From assembly GCA_947447265.1 (NCBI GenBank), contig CANFKC010000035.1:1-50467 (forward strand): a stretch of DNA of 50,467 bases, in the 5' to 3' direction. Below are positions 16,264 to 26,200 of this stretch, one piece after another. The first letter of the stretch is position 1. Each line of letters begins with the position of its first letter. Below the pieces are notes generated by a model, which was not told where the DNA came from, searched no databases, and worked only from the letters and a program-made list of their open reading frames with translations. A program made the translations under genes and the position numbers. This DNA is from Chitinophagaceae bacterium (GTDB lineage Bacteria > Bacteroidota > Bacteroidia > Chitinophagales > Chitinophagaceae).

Positions 16264-16764
16264 ATGAAAGCATTGCGCCACATATTGGTTACTACATTAT
16301 TAACTCTGGGCCTGTTTACCGCTATCACTTACATTGCCTGCAATAAAGACCGTTGCCACAATGTAGTATGCTTAAATGGCGGCGCCTGCGATGATGGCAG
16401 TTGCACCTGCCCTACAGGTTTTGAAGGCTCAAGGTGCCAGACTGCTATCAGGGACAGGTTTATTGCCAACTTCAACGGAAACGACAGTTGTACTGTGGTA
16501 GGCTTCCGTGGTTATAATATCCGCTTTATGCTGCCGCCTTCTGCCAATAAGACTCAGATGACCATGAAAGGTATTTTAGGTACAGAAAACGATAGCGCAC
16601 TTTGCAGTATTGTTTCAGCTGACTCTTTCATCTTTAATGGTAATAACAACGCTACCTCTTACAGGGGTTCTGGCATTATCAGGAACGATTCTTTACGCAT
16701 GACATTCCACGTTTTGTCTGATACTACTAACTACGATTGTAAGTTCTACGGTTTAAGATACTAA
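16264..16764 (+). CDS. Lipoprotein with an EGF-like domain
   Basis: This 166-residue protein has an N-terminal signal with a lipobox-like YIAC (Cys26). An EGF-like module of about 30 residues follows, CLNGGACDDGSCTCPTGFEG..C, matching the C-x-NGG-x-C...C-x-C-P-x-G-F-x-G-x-x-C pattern. The rest is a beta-rich domain of about 100 residues with no family I recognise. It is probably anchored to the outer membrane. EGF-like lipoproteins of this kind are seen in Bacteroidota; the role is unknown. It has its own -7 box and a hairpin terminator, so it looks monocistronic. Confidence 0.8.
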   Translation: MKALRHILVTTLLTLGLFTAITYIACNKDRCHNVVCLNGGACDDGSCTCPTGFEGSRCQTAIRDRFIANFNGNDSCTVVGFRGYNIRFMLPPSANKTQMTMKGILGTENDSALCSIVSADSFIFNGNNNATSYRGSGIIRNDSLRMTFHVLSDTTNYDCKFYGLRY

Positions 16765-16786
16765 TTGTTGAAGGAAAACTATTTGG

Positions 16787-16815
16787 AAAGGATACCGCAA
16801 AACGGTGTCCTTTTT
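16787..16815 (+). terminator. Terminator after the EGF-like lipoprotein gene
   Basis: AAAGGATACCG (16787-16797) pairs with CGGTGTCCTTT (16803-16813) around a 5-nt loop, with one mismatch or wobble, and runs into T6. Confidence 0.8.
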
Positions 16816-16915
16816 TAATTATAGCATCTGCTCAACATTCCTGAAATGTTATAAAAAACCTAAAACACTTTTATCACCCAAGTTGTGGAGGCGCTATTAC
16901 GTCTGTGCACATGGG

Positions 16916-16950
16916 TTTGGTTTCGTTATCAACATAAATAACTACTTTTG
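16916..16950 (+). promoter_or_regulatory. Promoter of the lipoprotein gene at 16977
   Basis: TTTG (16916-16919), 23 nt, then an exact -7 box TACTTTTG (16943-16950), 26 nt before the ATG at 16977. Confidence 0.5.
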
Positions 16951-16976
16951 TCAGCCTCTTATATTTAAAATTGTAC

Positions 16977-18074
16977 ATGAAGAAATTATTTTTCCCTTTA
17001 ATGGCGCTTTTGGCCGTTGGCATACTACCATCTTGTTCTGAAAAATTTAAAGTAGCTGCACCCTACAAAAACATATCTGTAGTTTACGGCCTGCTTGACC
17101 AGGCAGATACCGCACATTATGTAAGGATACAAAAGGCTTTTCTTGACGATAATAAGAGTGCCGTTACGATGGCAAAAGAGCCAGATTCTAACTTCTACGC
17201 TAACATTACTGTAGTAATTAAGAAGATAGATATGTATAACCAGCAGGTATTGGGTACTATTCCTTTAACGCGGGTAGATCTTACGAACGAAGGTTACCCT
17301 AAGCCGGCAGGCGTTTTCTTCAATACCCCTAACTATGCTTATAAATTCAAGGAGAACCTGGATTCTATAATGATTTACCGCCTGGTAATCACGAATAACA
17401 TTACAGGTGAAAAAGATTCGGCTGAAGCTCCGGTTATTAATGATATTTCTGCGGCAACATTTACCGCAAAGCTGATTGACGATACCGGTGTTGATTCCCG
17501 TCAGATTAATTTTGCCAGCAGCAGCCAGACTTCGACTGTACCAAATTTATACGGCTCATACACGCCGCCCTATAACTTTAAATTTGAAAATTACACCAGC
17601 CCGGTGGCTATTGTACAGTCGGTGCTTACCTTCAATTGGGTCGATTCTAATACGTCAACCGGTGTAAAAGTTGCACACTCGTACGATTACGATCTTGGTA
17701 CTACCCCTTTCACTTCAGGCACTACTTTTCTTTATAAGCCTAAAAAAGTTGATCTGGTTAACGGTATTTACGGTGGAATGGGCCCAGCCCCGCAATACAT
17801 TGTAAGGCTGATTGACCGTTGCGATCTATCTTTTTACCTGGGCACTTACGATCTTTCAACTTATATGCAGGTACAGGCGCTGCAGGGCATAGGCCTTACC
17901 GGTAACGAAATACAGGCTACTTTCACCAATATTAAAGGCGTAAACAAAGCAATGGGTCTTTTTACGTCAAGAGGCCACCGTACAGGCAAGGTTACAGTTG
18001 ATAACAGCACCATCACCTTCCTGAAAACCAGCTCTATTTCAGTAAATGCGCGAATAGTAGGTACAGTATACTAA
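16977..18074 (+). CDS. Predicted outer-membrane lipoprotein of unknown function
   Basis: From 16977 the protein has 365 residues and a lipoprotein signal, MKKLFFPLMALLAVGILPSC, with Cys20 as the predicted lipid site. An ATG two codons upstream is also open. The mature protein is rich in Thr, Tyr and beta-strand segments. An N-terminal part (ISVVYGLLDQADTAHYVRIQKAF) has the general look of the Bacteroidota DUF4249-type lipoproteins, but the match is too loose to name. No catalytic motif is seen. Its own promoter and a strong terminator (18098) suggest a single-gene unit. Confidence 0.75.
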   Translation: MKKLFFPLMALLAVGILPSCSEKFKVAAPYKNISVVYGLLDQADTAHYVRIQKAFLDDNKSAVTMAKEPDSNFYANITVVIKKIDMYNQQVLGTIPLTRVDLTNEGYPKPAGVFFNTPNYAYKFKENLDSIMIYRLVITNNITGEKDSAEAPVINDISAATFTAKLIDDTGVDSRQINFASSSQTSTVPNLYGSYTPPYNFKFENYTSPVAIVQSVLTFNWVDSNTSTGVKVAHSYDYDLGTTPFTSGTTFLYKPKKVDLVNGIYGGMGPAPQYIVRLIDRCDLSFYLGTYDLSTYMQVQALQGIGLTGNEIQATFTNIKGVNKAMGLFTSRGHRTGKVTVDNSTITFLKTSSISVNARIVGTVY

Positions 18075-18097
18075 TATTGAATAAGAATTTTTTCTTG

Positions 18098-18128
18098 TCC
18101 CCGGCAAACTTGCCGGGGATTTTTTTTG
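18098..18128 (+). terminator. Terminator after the lipoprotein gene
   Basis: TCCCCGGCAA (18098-18107) pairs with TTGCCGGGGA (18110-18119), followed by T8-9. Confidence 0.88.
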
Positions 18129-18216
18129 CCCCGGGCGCGGGTTTATGCATTCGCTGCTTGCCACAGTACCCGCCAACCCTACTGACTAATAGTTCGCCTT
18201 TCAGCCACATCTGCGC

Positions 18217-18245
18217 AAATTATGGCATTAATTCTGCCATAATTT
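18217..18245 (+). promoter_or_regulatory. Perfect 11-bp inverted repeat upstream of dnaK
   Basis: AAATTATGGCA (18217-18227) and TGCCATAATTT (18235-18245) are exact reverse complements around a 7-nt spacer, 74 nt before the dnaK ATG. The same bases carry TGGCA and TGC with the GG-N10-GC spacing of a sigma-54 -24/-12 promoter. It may therefore be an operator or a sigma-54 promoter. Confidence 0.45.
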
Positions 18246-18319
18246 CAGTAAAAATGGCGTGGCACTAAGATTGATGTTAGTAGGGAAAACAGCAAAAACA
18301 AACTATATAATATACTGTT

Positions 18320-20221
18320 ATGGCAAAGATCATCGGAATTGATTTAGGAACCACCAACTCTTGCGTATCTGTAATGGAAGGCAACGAACCAGTGGTAATT
18401 GCAAATGACGAAGGGCGCAGAACGACCCCTTCCGTAGTTGCCTTCCTTAAAAACGGAGAGCGTAAAGTAGGAGACCCTGCTAAGCGTCAGGCAATTACTA
18501 ACCCAACCAACACGATACAATCCATAAAGCGTTTTATGGGTCGTCGTTTTGACGAGGTTACCAACGAAATATCGCACTACAACTACAAACTGAGCAAAGG
18601 CGATAACAACACCCCACGTGTTGATATTGACGGCCGTTTGTACACACCACAGGAATTATCCGCGATGATTCTTCAGAAAATGAAGAAAACTGCTGAAGAT
18701 TTCTTGGGTCATGAAGTGACAGAAGCGGTTATTACCGTTCCTGCTTACTTTAACGATGCGCAGCGCCAGGCTACTAAAGAAGCTGGCGAGATCGCAGGCT
18801 TAACTGTTCGCCGTATCATTAACGAACCTACTGCAGCAGCGCTTGCTTATGGCATGGACAAGCAACACACAGACAGCAAAATAGCGGTGTTTGACCTTGG
18901 TGGTGGTACTTTCGATGTATCAGTACTGGAATTAGGTGATGGTGTTTTTGAAGTAAAATCAACTAACGGTGACACGCACCTAGGTGGTGATGACTTCGAT
19001 AAAGTTATCATGGACTGGTTGGCTGAAGAGTTTAAAAAAGACGAAGCAGTTGAATTACGCAAAGACCCAATGGCATGGCAGAGGCTGAAAGAAGCTTCAG
19101 AAAAAGCTAAGGTTGAATTGTCTTCTTCACAGGAAACTGAAATTAATCTCCCTTACATTACTGCAGTTGATGGTGCTCCAAAACACCTGGTACGCAAATT
19201 GACCAGGGCAAAATTTGAACAACTTTCTGATAGCCTTATTGAGCGCACATTAGAGCCTTGCCGCAAAGCATTGAAAGATGCAGGCATGACCACAAGCGAC
19301 ATTGACGAAGTTATATTGGTAGGTGGTTCTACACGTATCCCTAAAGTACAGGAAATAGTAGAAAAATTCTTCGGTAAAAAACCACATAAAGGTGTTAACC
19401 CAGATGAAGTTGTTGCAATTGGTGCAGCTATTCAGGGTGGCGTACTTACCGGCGAAGTGAAAGATGTATTGTTACTTGACGTTACCCCGCTTTCTTTGGG
19501 TATCGAAACTAACGGCCGCATCATGACCCGCCTGATAGAATCAAATACCACTATCCCTACTAAGAAAAGTGAAGTATTCTCAACCGCTGCTGATAACCAG
19601 CCGAGCGTAGAAATTAACGTTCTGCAAGGTGAGCGCCCAATGGCTGACCAGAATAAGAGCTTAGGCCGCTTCATTCTTGATGGCATACCACCAGCAATGC
19701 GTGGCACTCCACAAATCGAAGTAATATTTGACATTGACGCCAACGGTTTATTGCATGTAACTGCAAGAGACAAAGGCACCGGAAAGCAACAGAACATTCG
19801 TATTGAAGCCGGAAGCGGTTTGAATAAGGAAGAAATTGAGCGCATGAAAAACGAGGCGAAAGCTAACGAAGAAGGCGACAAGCTGGTGCGTGAAAAGGTT
19901 GAAAAACTGAACAAAGCGGACGGTCTTATCTTCAACACTGAAAAACAATTGAAAGATTACGGCGACAAATTACCTGAAGATAAAAAAGCAGTAATTGTTG
20001 CGGCAATGGACAAATTGAAAGCAGCTCATAAAGAAGAAGACATGGACGGCATGGACACTGCAGAAGCTGAATTGAACAATGCATGGACAGCTGCAAGCGA
20101 AGAGTTATACAAAGCAAGCCAGGGCGGTGCCCCTAACGGTAATGGTGGTGCACAACAACATGCACACGCTGGCGCTGATGATGGCGGCGTAGCTGATGCT
20201 GAGTACGAAGAAGTAAAATAA
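18320..20221 (+). CDS. dnaK: Chaperone protein DnaK (Hsp70)
   Basis: DnaK is the ATP-dependent Hsp70 chaperone that works with DnaJ and GrpE. The 633-residue length is normal. The ATPase domain opens with [18 protein letters not shown] and contains [12 protein letters not shown] and [11 protein letters not shown]. The linker motif [15 protein letters not shown] leads into the beta-sandwich substrate-binding domain. A helical lid and a Gly/Ala/His-rich tail end in YEEVK, close to the EEVD-like end of many bacterial DnaKs. It is about 4.6 kb downstream of dnaJ, with fab and lipoprotein genes between, so it is a separate unit. A perfect inverted repeat lies upstream and a strong terminator downstream. 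Confidence 0.98.
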   Translation: MAKIIGIDLGTTNSCVSVMEGNEPVVIANDEGRRTTPSVVAFLKNGERKVGDPAKRQAITNPTNTIQSIKRFMGRRFDEVTNEISHYNYKLSKGDNNTPRVDIDGRLYTPQELSAMILQKMKKTAEDFLGHEVTEAVITVPAYFNDAQRQATKEAGEIAGLTVRRIINEPTAAALAYGMDKQHTDSKIAVFDLGGGTFDVSVLELGDGVFEVKSTNGDTHLGGDDFDKVIMDWLAEEFKKDEAVELRKDPMAWQRLKEASEKAKVELSSSQETEINLPYITAVDGAPKHLVRKLTRAKFEQLSDSLIERTLEPCRKALKDAGMTTSDIDEVILVGGSTRIPKVQEIVEKFFGKKPHKGVNPDEVVAIGAAIQGGVLTGEVKDVLLLDVTPLSLGIETNGRIMTRLIESNTTIPTKKSEVFSTAADNQPSVEINVLQGERPMADQNKSLGRFILDGIPPAMRGTPQIEVIFDIDANGLLHVTARDKGTGKQQNIRIEAGSGLNKEEIERMKNEAKANEEGDKLVREKVEKLNKADGLIFNTEKQLKDYGDKLPEDKKAVIVAAMDKLKAAHKEEDMDGMDTAEAELNNAWTAASEELYKASQGGAPNGNGGAQQHAHAGADDGGVADAEYEEVK

Positions 20222-20276
20222 GAAAAAGGGAAAGGTGACTAATTAAAGGCACTGCATCCACAACAAACAATAATAG

Positions 20277-20310
20277 AAAAAGGCGGCCGGAGCAATCCAG
20301 CCGCCTTTTT
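20277..20310 (+). terminator. Terminator after dnaK
   Basis: AAAAAGGCGGC (20277-20287) pairs with GCCGCCTTTTT (20300-20310). The 12-nt interior can add a GGA/TCC extension. A-run and T-run flanks make it potentially bidirectional. Confidence 0.9.
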
Positions 20311-20465
20311 CCATTAACATTAACTAAAAGTTACATGATAATAAAACAACAAATATGTATTCTTTTTCCTCACGGCAAGAGCATATAGTTCGTCTATTCT
20401 TATGTCAGGCAAAAAAACTGGCAGAAATTATACCTATTTTTAACCATTCAACTAAAATTAAAGTC

Positions 20466-22373
20466 ATGAAAAAGAACGTTACACTTACCCTATTGGCTAT
20501 GCTATTATCAGCAGCCAGTTTTGCGCTAACCCCTATTACCGGGGTATTAGGATGCTGCAATGGCAGCACCTCACCACTTCGCGATACTACCACGGGCGGC
20601 ACATGGTCCACTAGTAATGCGGCAATAGCATCGATTGATGCATCATCCGGCATGGTCTATGGCATCTCGGCCGGCTCGGCAACAATAACTTATACATTAG
20701 GGTCCTCTTTTGTCACGGCGGGCTTTACGGTAAGCCCATCTCCAGCCGCAATCGGTGGTATCCCTTCAGTTTTATGCGTTGGCTCAACGTCAACTTTAAC
20801 TGACGCATCAAGCGGCGGTACCTGGAGCAGCGCTGCCAGCTGGATAGCTTCCATTAACACCAGTACGGGCGTGGTAACCGGCGTTTCAACCGGCAGCACA
20901 ACAGTAAATTATACACTAGGTACCGGCTGCAGCACATCAGGCACCATCAATGTAAGCGGCGGCGGCTATCTGCCGGACTCTATATCTGGAATGACGCCAA
21001 TATGCGTTGGCTCGTCTTATACATTTACTATAAGTACTACCGGTGGCACATGGAGCAGCTCAAACCCTTCTATCGCCAGCGTTAACAGCACCAGCGGTTT
21101 GGTAACAGGCGTAAGTGCGGGCACGGCTAACATCAGCTACTCTATAACTTCATCATGTGGCACACTCTACACTTTTTCAGCTACGACAATAAGTGCAGGC
21201 ACAAGCGCAGGCACAATCGGCGGCACAACAACTGCTGCGGTGGGTAGCAGCACAACGCTGACAGAAACAGTTACCGGCGGTACCTGGAGCACCAGCAGTG
21301 CGTCAATCGCGTCTGTTAACCCTTCTACGGGCATTGTTACCGGCATAGCTGTCGGCACTGTAACTATCAGTTACACAGTAAGCGGATGCAGCGGTACAGC
21401 GACAGCTACTACAACCGTAACAATTACATCATTTAACGGCATTTCCGGCCATGTATTATTTGGCGGCGGCGCATTCTACGGTAACGTAAAAGTTTGGCTT
21501 ATAACCTACAATACTTCTACTATGATGTTGCAGGCTATTGATTCTGTTTTGGTTACATCAAGTGGCTCAAGCGTATATTACGAATTCCTGAGTGCTGCAA
21601 CAGATTCTTATCGTATTAAAGCAGCAGTGATTGATACTTCGGGCTGGAGCACCGGTTACATACCAACCTACCACACCAGCAGCTACTACTGGCATTCAGC
21701 AACTGTATTGATGCACACTACCGGCACAAGCGACATTAACCAGGATATCAATATGGCTTATGGTTCTACAACCGCAGGACCGGGCTTTATTGGTGGTAAC
21801 GTTACTACCGGCGCAAATAAAGGCACCTCAACCAGCATCCCTGCTGTAAACCTTCGTATGCTGTTAGTCAATACAAGTACCAACACCATGATCGCGCAAA
21901 CTTTAACCGATGCAAGCGGCAACTATTCTTTCAGCAATCTTCCTGTTGGCCAGACCTACATGGTGTTCCCTGAACAGATAAACTATGCAACCACTGCTTA
22001 TATCGGTATTGCATTGACTACTTCATCTGCATCAAGGTCAGCTATTGGCTTTATTCAGCATACAATATCTAAAACTATTACTCCGGTTCCGGAAAGCGTA
22101 ATCAGCCATAACAATGATGTTGTTGCATTGGCTACTTACCCTAACCCGGTAACAGGCAAGCTGAACATTCAGTGGAATGAAGCTGCTGACGAAAAAGGCA
22201 CTGTTGTAATCAGTACCATTACCGGTAACGAAGTTTACAACACAACTATTAACATGACACAGGGCGCAGGCGCTACTTCACTTGACCTGTCTGGCCTGTC
22301 AAACGGTCTTTATATTATAACTATTAAGGCTGGCGCTGTTAGCTATACCAACAAAGTACAGGTACAACACTAA
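20466..22373 (+). CDS. Secreted Big_2-like Ig repeat protein with T9SS sorting domain
   Basis: Starting at 20466 gives 635 residues and a clear signal peptide, MKKNVTLTLLAMLLSAASFA; the frame is open 37 codons upstream, but without a signal. About four repeats of roughly 80-90 residues follow, each with a GGTWS(S/T)S...IASV(N)..(S/T)G.V(T/Y)G(V/I)S.G core, typical of bacterial Ig-like (Big_2) domains. A middle region holds a SdrD/CNA-B-like segment (SIPAVNLRMLLVNTSTNTMIA...SGNYSFSNLPVGQTYMV). The end is a type IX secretion sorting domain: YPNPVTGKLNIQW near the start and GLYIITIKAGAVSYTNKVQV at the end. It is likely exported by T9SS and attached at the cell surface, perhaps for adhesion. A terminator follows at 22400. 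Confidence 0.88.
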   Translation: MKKNVTLTLLAMLLSAASFALTPITGVLGCCNGSTSPLRDTTTGGTWSTSNAAIASIDASSGMVYGISAGSATITYTLGSSFVTAGFTVSPSPAAIGGIPSVLCVGSTSTLTDASSGGTWSSAASWIASINTSTGVVTGVSTGSTTVNYTLGTGCSTSGTINVSGGGYLPDSISGMTPICVGSSYTFTISTTGGTWSSSNPSIASVNSTSGLVTGVSAGTANISYSITSSCGTLYTFSATTISAGTSAGTIGGTTTAAVGSSTTLTETVTGGTWSTSSASIASVNPSTGIVTGIAVGTVTISYTVSGCSGTATATTTVTITSFNGISGHVLFGGGAFYGNVKVWLITYNTSTMMLQAIDSVLVTSSGSSVYYEFLSAATDSYRIKAAVIDTSGWSTGYIPTYHTSSYYWHSATVLMHTTGTSDINQDINMAYGSTTAGPGFIGGNVTTGANKGTSTSIPAVNLRMLLVNTSTNTMIAQTLTDASGNYSFSNLPVGQTYMVFPEQINYATTAYIGIALTTSSASRSAIGFIQHTISKTITPVPESVISHNNDVVALATYPNPVTGKLNIQWNEAADEKGTVVISTITGNEVYNTTINMTQGAGATSLDLSGLSNGLYIITIKAGAVSYTNKVQVQH

Positions 22374-22399
22374 TAGTTTAATAAAAATCAATACCTGTA

Positions 22400-22430
22400 A
22401 AATGGCCGCACCAATAGTGCGGCCATTTTT
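22400..22430 (+). terminator. Terminator after the Big_2/T9SS gene
   Basis: AAATGGCCGCAC (22400-22411), a CAATA loop, then GTGCGGCCATTT (22417-22428) with the T run continuing to 22430. The stem is perfect. Confidence 0.92.
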
Positions 22431-22498
22431 ATGCTCTAAAATGACAATATCACTATAACATAATGCGATTGTCCTATAATAAATCGCCAGCGGAAATT

Positions 22499-22506
22499 TA
22501 TCTTTG
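22499..22506 (+). promoter_or_regulatory. -7 promoter element for pyc
   Basis: TATCTTTG is an exact TAnnTTTG match, 76 nt before the pyc ATG. No -33 TTG lies at standard spacing. Confidence 0.45.
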
Positions 22507-22582
22507 CACCCGGGTCACCATACCAAGTTCACCAGTTTTCTCATAAAAACCATCCTGCGGGTAAGGCAGGTTAAATAAGTCT

Positions 22583-25500
22583 ATGAATATCAAGAAACTA
22601 CTGATTGCCAACAGAGGAGAAATAGCCATACGCATATCGCGTGCCGCAGCAGAGTTGCACATTTCAACAGTAGCTATTTATACTTATGAAGACCGGTACA
22701 GCCTGCACCGCTACAAAGCAGACGAGGCCTACCAGGTCGGTTCAGATAAAGACCCGCTTAAACCATACCTGGATATGGATGAAATTATTGCCGTGGCTCT
22801 AGATTGCGGTGCTGATGCCATCCATCCCGGTTATGGCTTCCTTTCAGAAAATGCAACCTTCGCACAAAAATGTAAAGACAAGGGCATTATATTCATCGGC
22901 CCACGTGCCGAGGCAATGGCGGCATTGGGCGATAAAGTAACCGCAAAAGAGGTTGCACTTAAAGCTGGCATACCATTAATAGAAAGTAATAAAGCACCCC
23001 TGGTAGACGAAGCCACCGCGCTTTGCGAAGGCAAACGCATAGGCTATCCGCTTATGCTGAAAGCAGCCTCGGGTGGCGGCGGCCGTGGCATGAGGGTGGT
23101 TCGTAATGATGAAGAACTCAGCAAATCATTCCATGAAGCCCGCAGTGAAGCAAAGAATGCTTTCGGCGACGATACCGTATTTCTTGAAAAATTTGTTGAT
23201 CGCCCGAAACACATTGAAGTACAGATTGCGGCCGATAGTTTTGGCAATATTGTGCACCTGTACGAAAGGGATTGCTCCGTGCAACGCCGTTTCCAGAAGG
23301 TTGTGGAAATAGCACCGTCGGTAACCCTCAAACAAACCACACTCGACAAACTATATGGCTATGCTGTAAAAATTGCTGCAGCCGTAAATTATAATAACCT
23401 CGGCACAGTCGAGTTTCTGGTAGATGCCGATGAAAATATCTACTTCATAGAAGTAAACCCACGTATACAGGTGGAGCATACCGTTACTGAAATGATAACT
23501 GGTATCGACCTGATTAAAACACAGATATTTATTGCTTCTGGCTTCCGTTTATCCGACCCTGAAATAGGACTTGGCGACCAGGCAGCAATACCTAAAGTTG
23601 GCTTTGCCATGCAATGCCGTATTACTACCGAAGACCCCGTAAACGGCTTCAAGCCTGACTATGGTACGCTCGTTACTTACCGCAATGCCACAGGCTTTGG
23701 CGTAAGACTCGATGAGGGCAGTACCTATCCCGGAATGAAGATCAGCCCGTTCTTTGATTCTATGCTGGTGAAGGTGAGCACATCCGGCAAGAACCTTGCG
23801 GAAGCCACTTCTAAAATGCAAAGGGCGCTTAAGGAATTCAGGATACGGGGAGTAAAGAATAACATTCAATTCCTGGAAAACCTCATCAGCAATCAGGATT
23901 TTATTTCCGGCAAGGCAACTGTAAATTTCATACAGGAACACCCGGAATTTTTCACATTCACGGAGCGTAAAGACAGGGGCACACGTATGCTCAACTACCT
24001 GGCTGACGTAACCGTAAATGGCAACCCTGACGTAAATCCTAAATTAAAGGACGACAATAAGGTATTCGAAAAACCTGTTTTGCCACCTGTTGACCAGCAC
24101 CAACCATATGCTAAAGGCACCAAAGACCTGTTAACAGCGTTAGGTCCGGATAAATTCAGCGAATGGCTGAAAAACGAAAAGAAACTACATTATACTGATA
24201 CTACGCTGCGCGACGCCCACCAAAGTCTTTTGGCAACACGTATGCGCACGCACGATATGCTGAAGGTAGCGAAGAGCTTCGCGCTAGCCTTTCCGCAAAC
24301 TTTCAGTATGGAAGTTTGGGGCGGTGCTACTTTCGATGTATGCATGCGTTTCCTGAATGAGAACCCATGGAAACGCCTGGAAGAAATAAGGGCAGCCGTG
24401 CCTAATGTGCTGTTGCAAATGCTGATACGCGGTTGTAATGGCGTAGGTTATGCCGCATATCCTGATAACCTGATAGAGAAATTTGTAGAAAAAAGCTGGG
24501 AAAAGGGCGTCGATATCTTCAGGATATTCGATTCGCTGAACTGGATGCCGAATATAGCGCCATGTATTGAAATGGTGCGTAAACGCACGGGTGGCCTTGC
24601 TGAAGGCTCATTGTGCTATACCGGCGATATAATGGACCCTAAGCGCACAAAATACACGCTGGAGTATTATTTGCGCATGGCTAAAGATCTGGAAAATGCC
24701 GGCGCACATATACTGGCCATTAAAGACATGTCTGGCCTGCTGAAGCCATACGCTGCCAAAGTATTGATTGAGGGCCTTAAAGACACCGTTAAACTGCCGA
24801 TACACCTGCATACGCACGACACCAGTTCGTTACAACCTGCTACTTACCTTATGGCTGCTGAAGCCGGCGTGAATGTGGTGGATTGTGCACTCGGTGCCCT
24901 CTCAGGGCTTACCTCGCAGCCTAACTTTAACGCGGTGGTAGAAATGATGCGCTTCGCCGAAAGAGATAACCCTTACGATGTGAAGCTGCTCAACCAGTTC
25001 AGCAACTATTGGGAAACAGTGCGGGAGTTCTACTATCCGTTTGAAAGCGGCCTGAAAGCCAGCGCCGCAGAGGTGTTTCAGCACGAAATACCGGGCGGAC
25101 AATACAGCAACCTAAAGCCACAAGCAATAGCCCTGGGCCTGGGTGATAAATTTGAACAGATAAAGGATATGTACGCCACGGTGAACGATATGTTCGGCGA
25201 CATAGTTAAGGTAACCCCAAGTTCAAAAGTTGTTGGTGACATGGCTCAGTTCATGGTAGCCAACGGACTTACAGAAAAAGATGTGATGGAGAAAGGAGAA
25301 AACATCTCTTTCCCAGAATCGGTGCAGCAATTCTTTATGGGCGAAATAGGCCAACCTACCGGCGGCTTCCCAAAACAACTACAGCATATAATACTTAAAG
25401 ACAGAACGCCATTTACTGACCGGCCAAACCTGCACTTACCTGCAATTGACTTCGACAAAGACCTGGCAGCTTTCAAAGAGCAGTTTGGTGAAGACCTCGA

Positions 25501-26029
25501 CATCTGCGACTTCCTGTCGTATAAGTTCTACCCGAAGGTTTACGAATGTTACCTGAAGTTTTACCGCGAGTTTGGCGATGTATCTGCAGTACCTACCAAG
25601 TACTTCCTGTATGGCATGAAGGAGGGACAGGATACCACCATAGAGATTGCAAAAGGTAAAACCTTACTAATTCGCCTGCTGAGCATTGGCAAGGTAGACG
25701 AAAAAGGAAACCGTACTGTCTTCTTCAAACTAAACGGCCAGACCCGTAACGTAGAAGTGCGTGACCGCAAAATAAAAGTAGAGCACAGGGAAAATAAGAA
25801 AATAGATAAAGGCAACGACAAGCAGATAGGCGCACCACTACAAGGTATGCTCTCCAAACTGCTGGTAAAGAAAGGCGATGCCGTAAAGAAAAACCAGCAG
25901 CTCTTCATCATAGAAGCCATGAAAATGGAAACCATCATCACCGCCACCCATGATGGTAGCATCAGCCACATAGAACTGGCCGGTGGCACATTAGTGAATA
26001 CTGGGGATTTGGTGATGGAGGTGGGGTAG
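22583..26029 (+). CDS. pyc: Pyruvate carboxylase
   Basis: This 1148-residue biotin enzyme carboxylates pyruvate to oxaloacetate for anaplerosis and gluconeogenesis. All domains are in one chain. Biotin carboxylase (about 1-450) has the Gly-rich ATP loop LKAASGGGGRGMRVV and the ERDCSVQRR and EVNPRIQVEHTVTE motifs. The pyruvate-type carboxyltransferase (about 525-800) has DTTLRDAHQSLLATRMRT. The conserved carboxylase domain follows, and a biotinyl domain ends with EAMKMET (biotinylated Lys1114). Length and order match single-chain pyruvate carboxylase. An oxaloacetate decarboxylase subunit is ruled out by the fused biotin carboxylase. It appears monocistronic with an upstream -7 box. Confidence 0.97.
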   Translation: MNIKKLLIANRGEIAIRISRAAAELHISTVAIYTYEDRYSLHRYKADEAYQVGSDKDPLKPYLDMDEIIAVALDCGADAIHPGYGFLSENATFAQKCKDKGIIFIGPRAEAMAALGDKVTAKEVALKAGIPLIESNKAPLVDEATALCEGKRIGYPLMLKAASGGGGRGMRVVRNDEELSKSFHEARSEAKNAFGDDTVFLEKFVDRPKHIEVQIAADSFGNIVHLYERDCSVQRRFQKVVEIAPSVTLKQTTLDKLYGYAVKIAAAVNYNNLGTVEFLVDADENIYFIEVNPRIQVEHTVTEMITGIDLIKTQIFIASGFRLSDPEIGLGDQAAIPKVGFAMQCRITTEDPVNGFKPDYGTLVTYRNATGFGVRLDEGSTYPGMKISPFFDSMLVKVSTSGKNLAEATSKMQRALKEFRIRGVKNNIQFLENLISNQDFISGKATVNFIQEHPEFFTFTERKDRGTRMLNYLADVTVNGNPDVNPKLKDDNKVFEKPVLPPVDQHQPYAKGTKDLLTALGPDKFSEWLKNEKKLHYTDTTLRDAHQSLLATRMRTHDMLKVAKSFALAFPQTFSMEVWGGATFDVCMRFLNENPWKRLEEIRAAVPNVLLQMLIRGCNGVGYAAYPDNLIEKFVEKSWEKGVDIFRIFDSLNWMPNIAPCIEMVRKRTGGLAEGSLCYTGDIMDPKRTKYTLEYYLRMAKDLENAGAHILAIKDMSGLLKPYAAKVLIEGLKDTVKLPIHLHTHDTSSLQPATYLMAAEAGVNVVDCALGALSGLTSQPNFNAVVEMMRFAERDNPYDVKLLNQFSNYWETVREFYYPFESGLKASAAEVFQHEIPGGQYSNLKPQAIALGLGDKFEQIKDMYATVNDMFGDIVKVTPSSKVVGDMAQFMVANGLTEKDVMEKGENISFPESVQQFFMGEIGQPTGGFPKQLQHIILKDRTPFTDRPNLHLPAIDFDKDLAAFKEQFGEDLDICDFLSYKFYPKVYECYLKFYREFGDVSAVPTKYFLYGMKEGQDTTIEIAKGKTLLIRLLSIGKVDEKGNRTVFFKLNGQTRNVEVRDRKIKVEHRENKKIDKGNDKQIGAPLQGMLSKLLVKKGDAVKKNQQLFIIEAMKMETIITATHDGSISHIELAGGTLVNTGDLVMEVG

Positions 26030-26200
26030 GATGAATTTGAAACAAAACCAAAGAATTCAAACCCATTAACCGTCAATGCTATATAGACAACTGTATTTGC
26101 CTGCATGATCTTTAGTCGTTGCAAACTTTGTAGATGCACGCTAGGATGATCGACAGAGTGGAAGTGTATTCAATAGAACATGCTCGCTAAATTGCATACA

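Noticed and set aside
16977-18074. Firm DUF4249 or SusD-type assignment for the lipoprotein
   Set aside because: Only the general layout agrees. I could not point to diagnostic residues, and there is no SusC-like neighbour.
25561-26139. 192-codon frame antisense to the end of pyc
   Set aside because: It mirrors the biotinyl domain coding region. Pyc is clearly the real gene.
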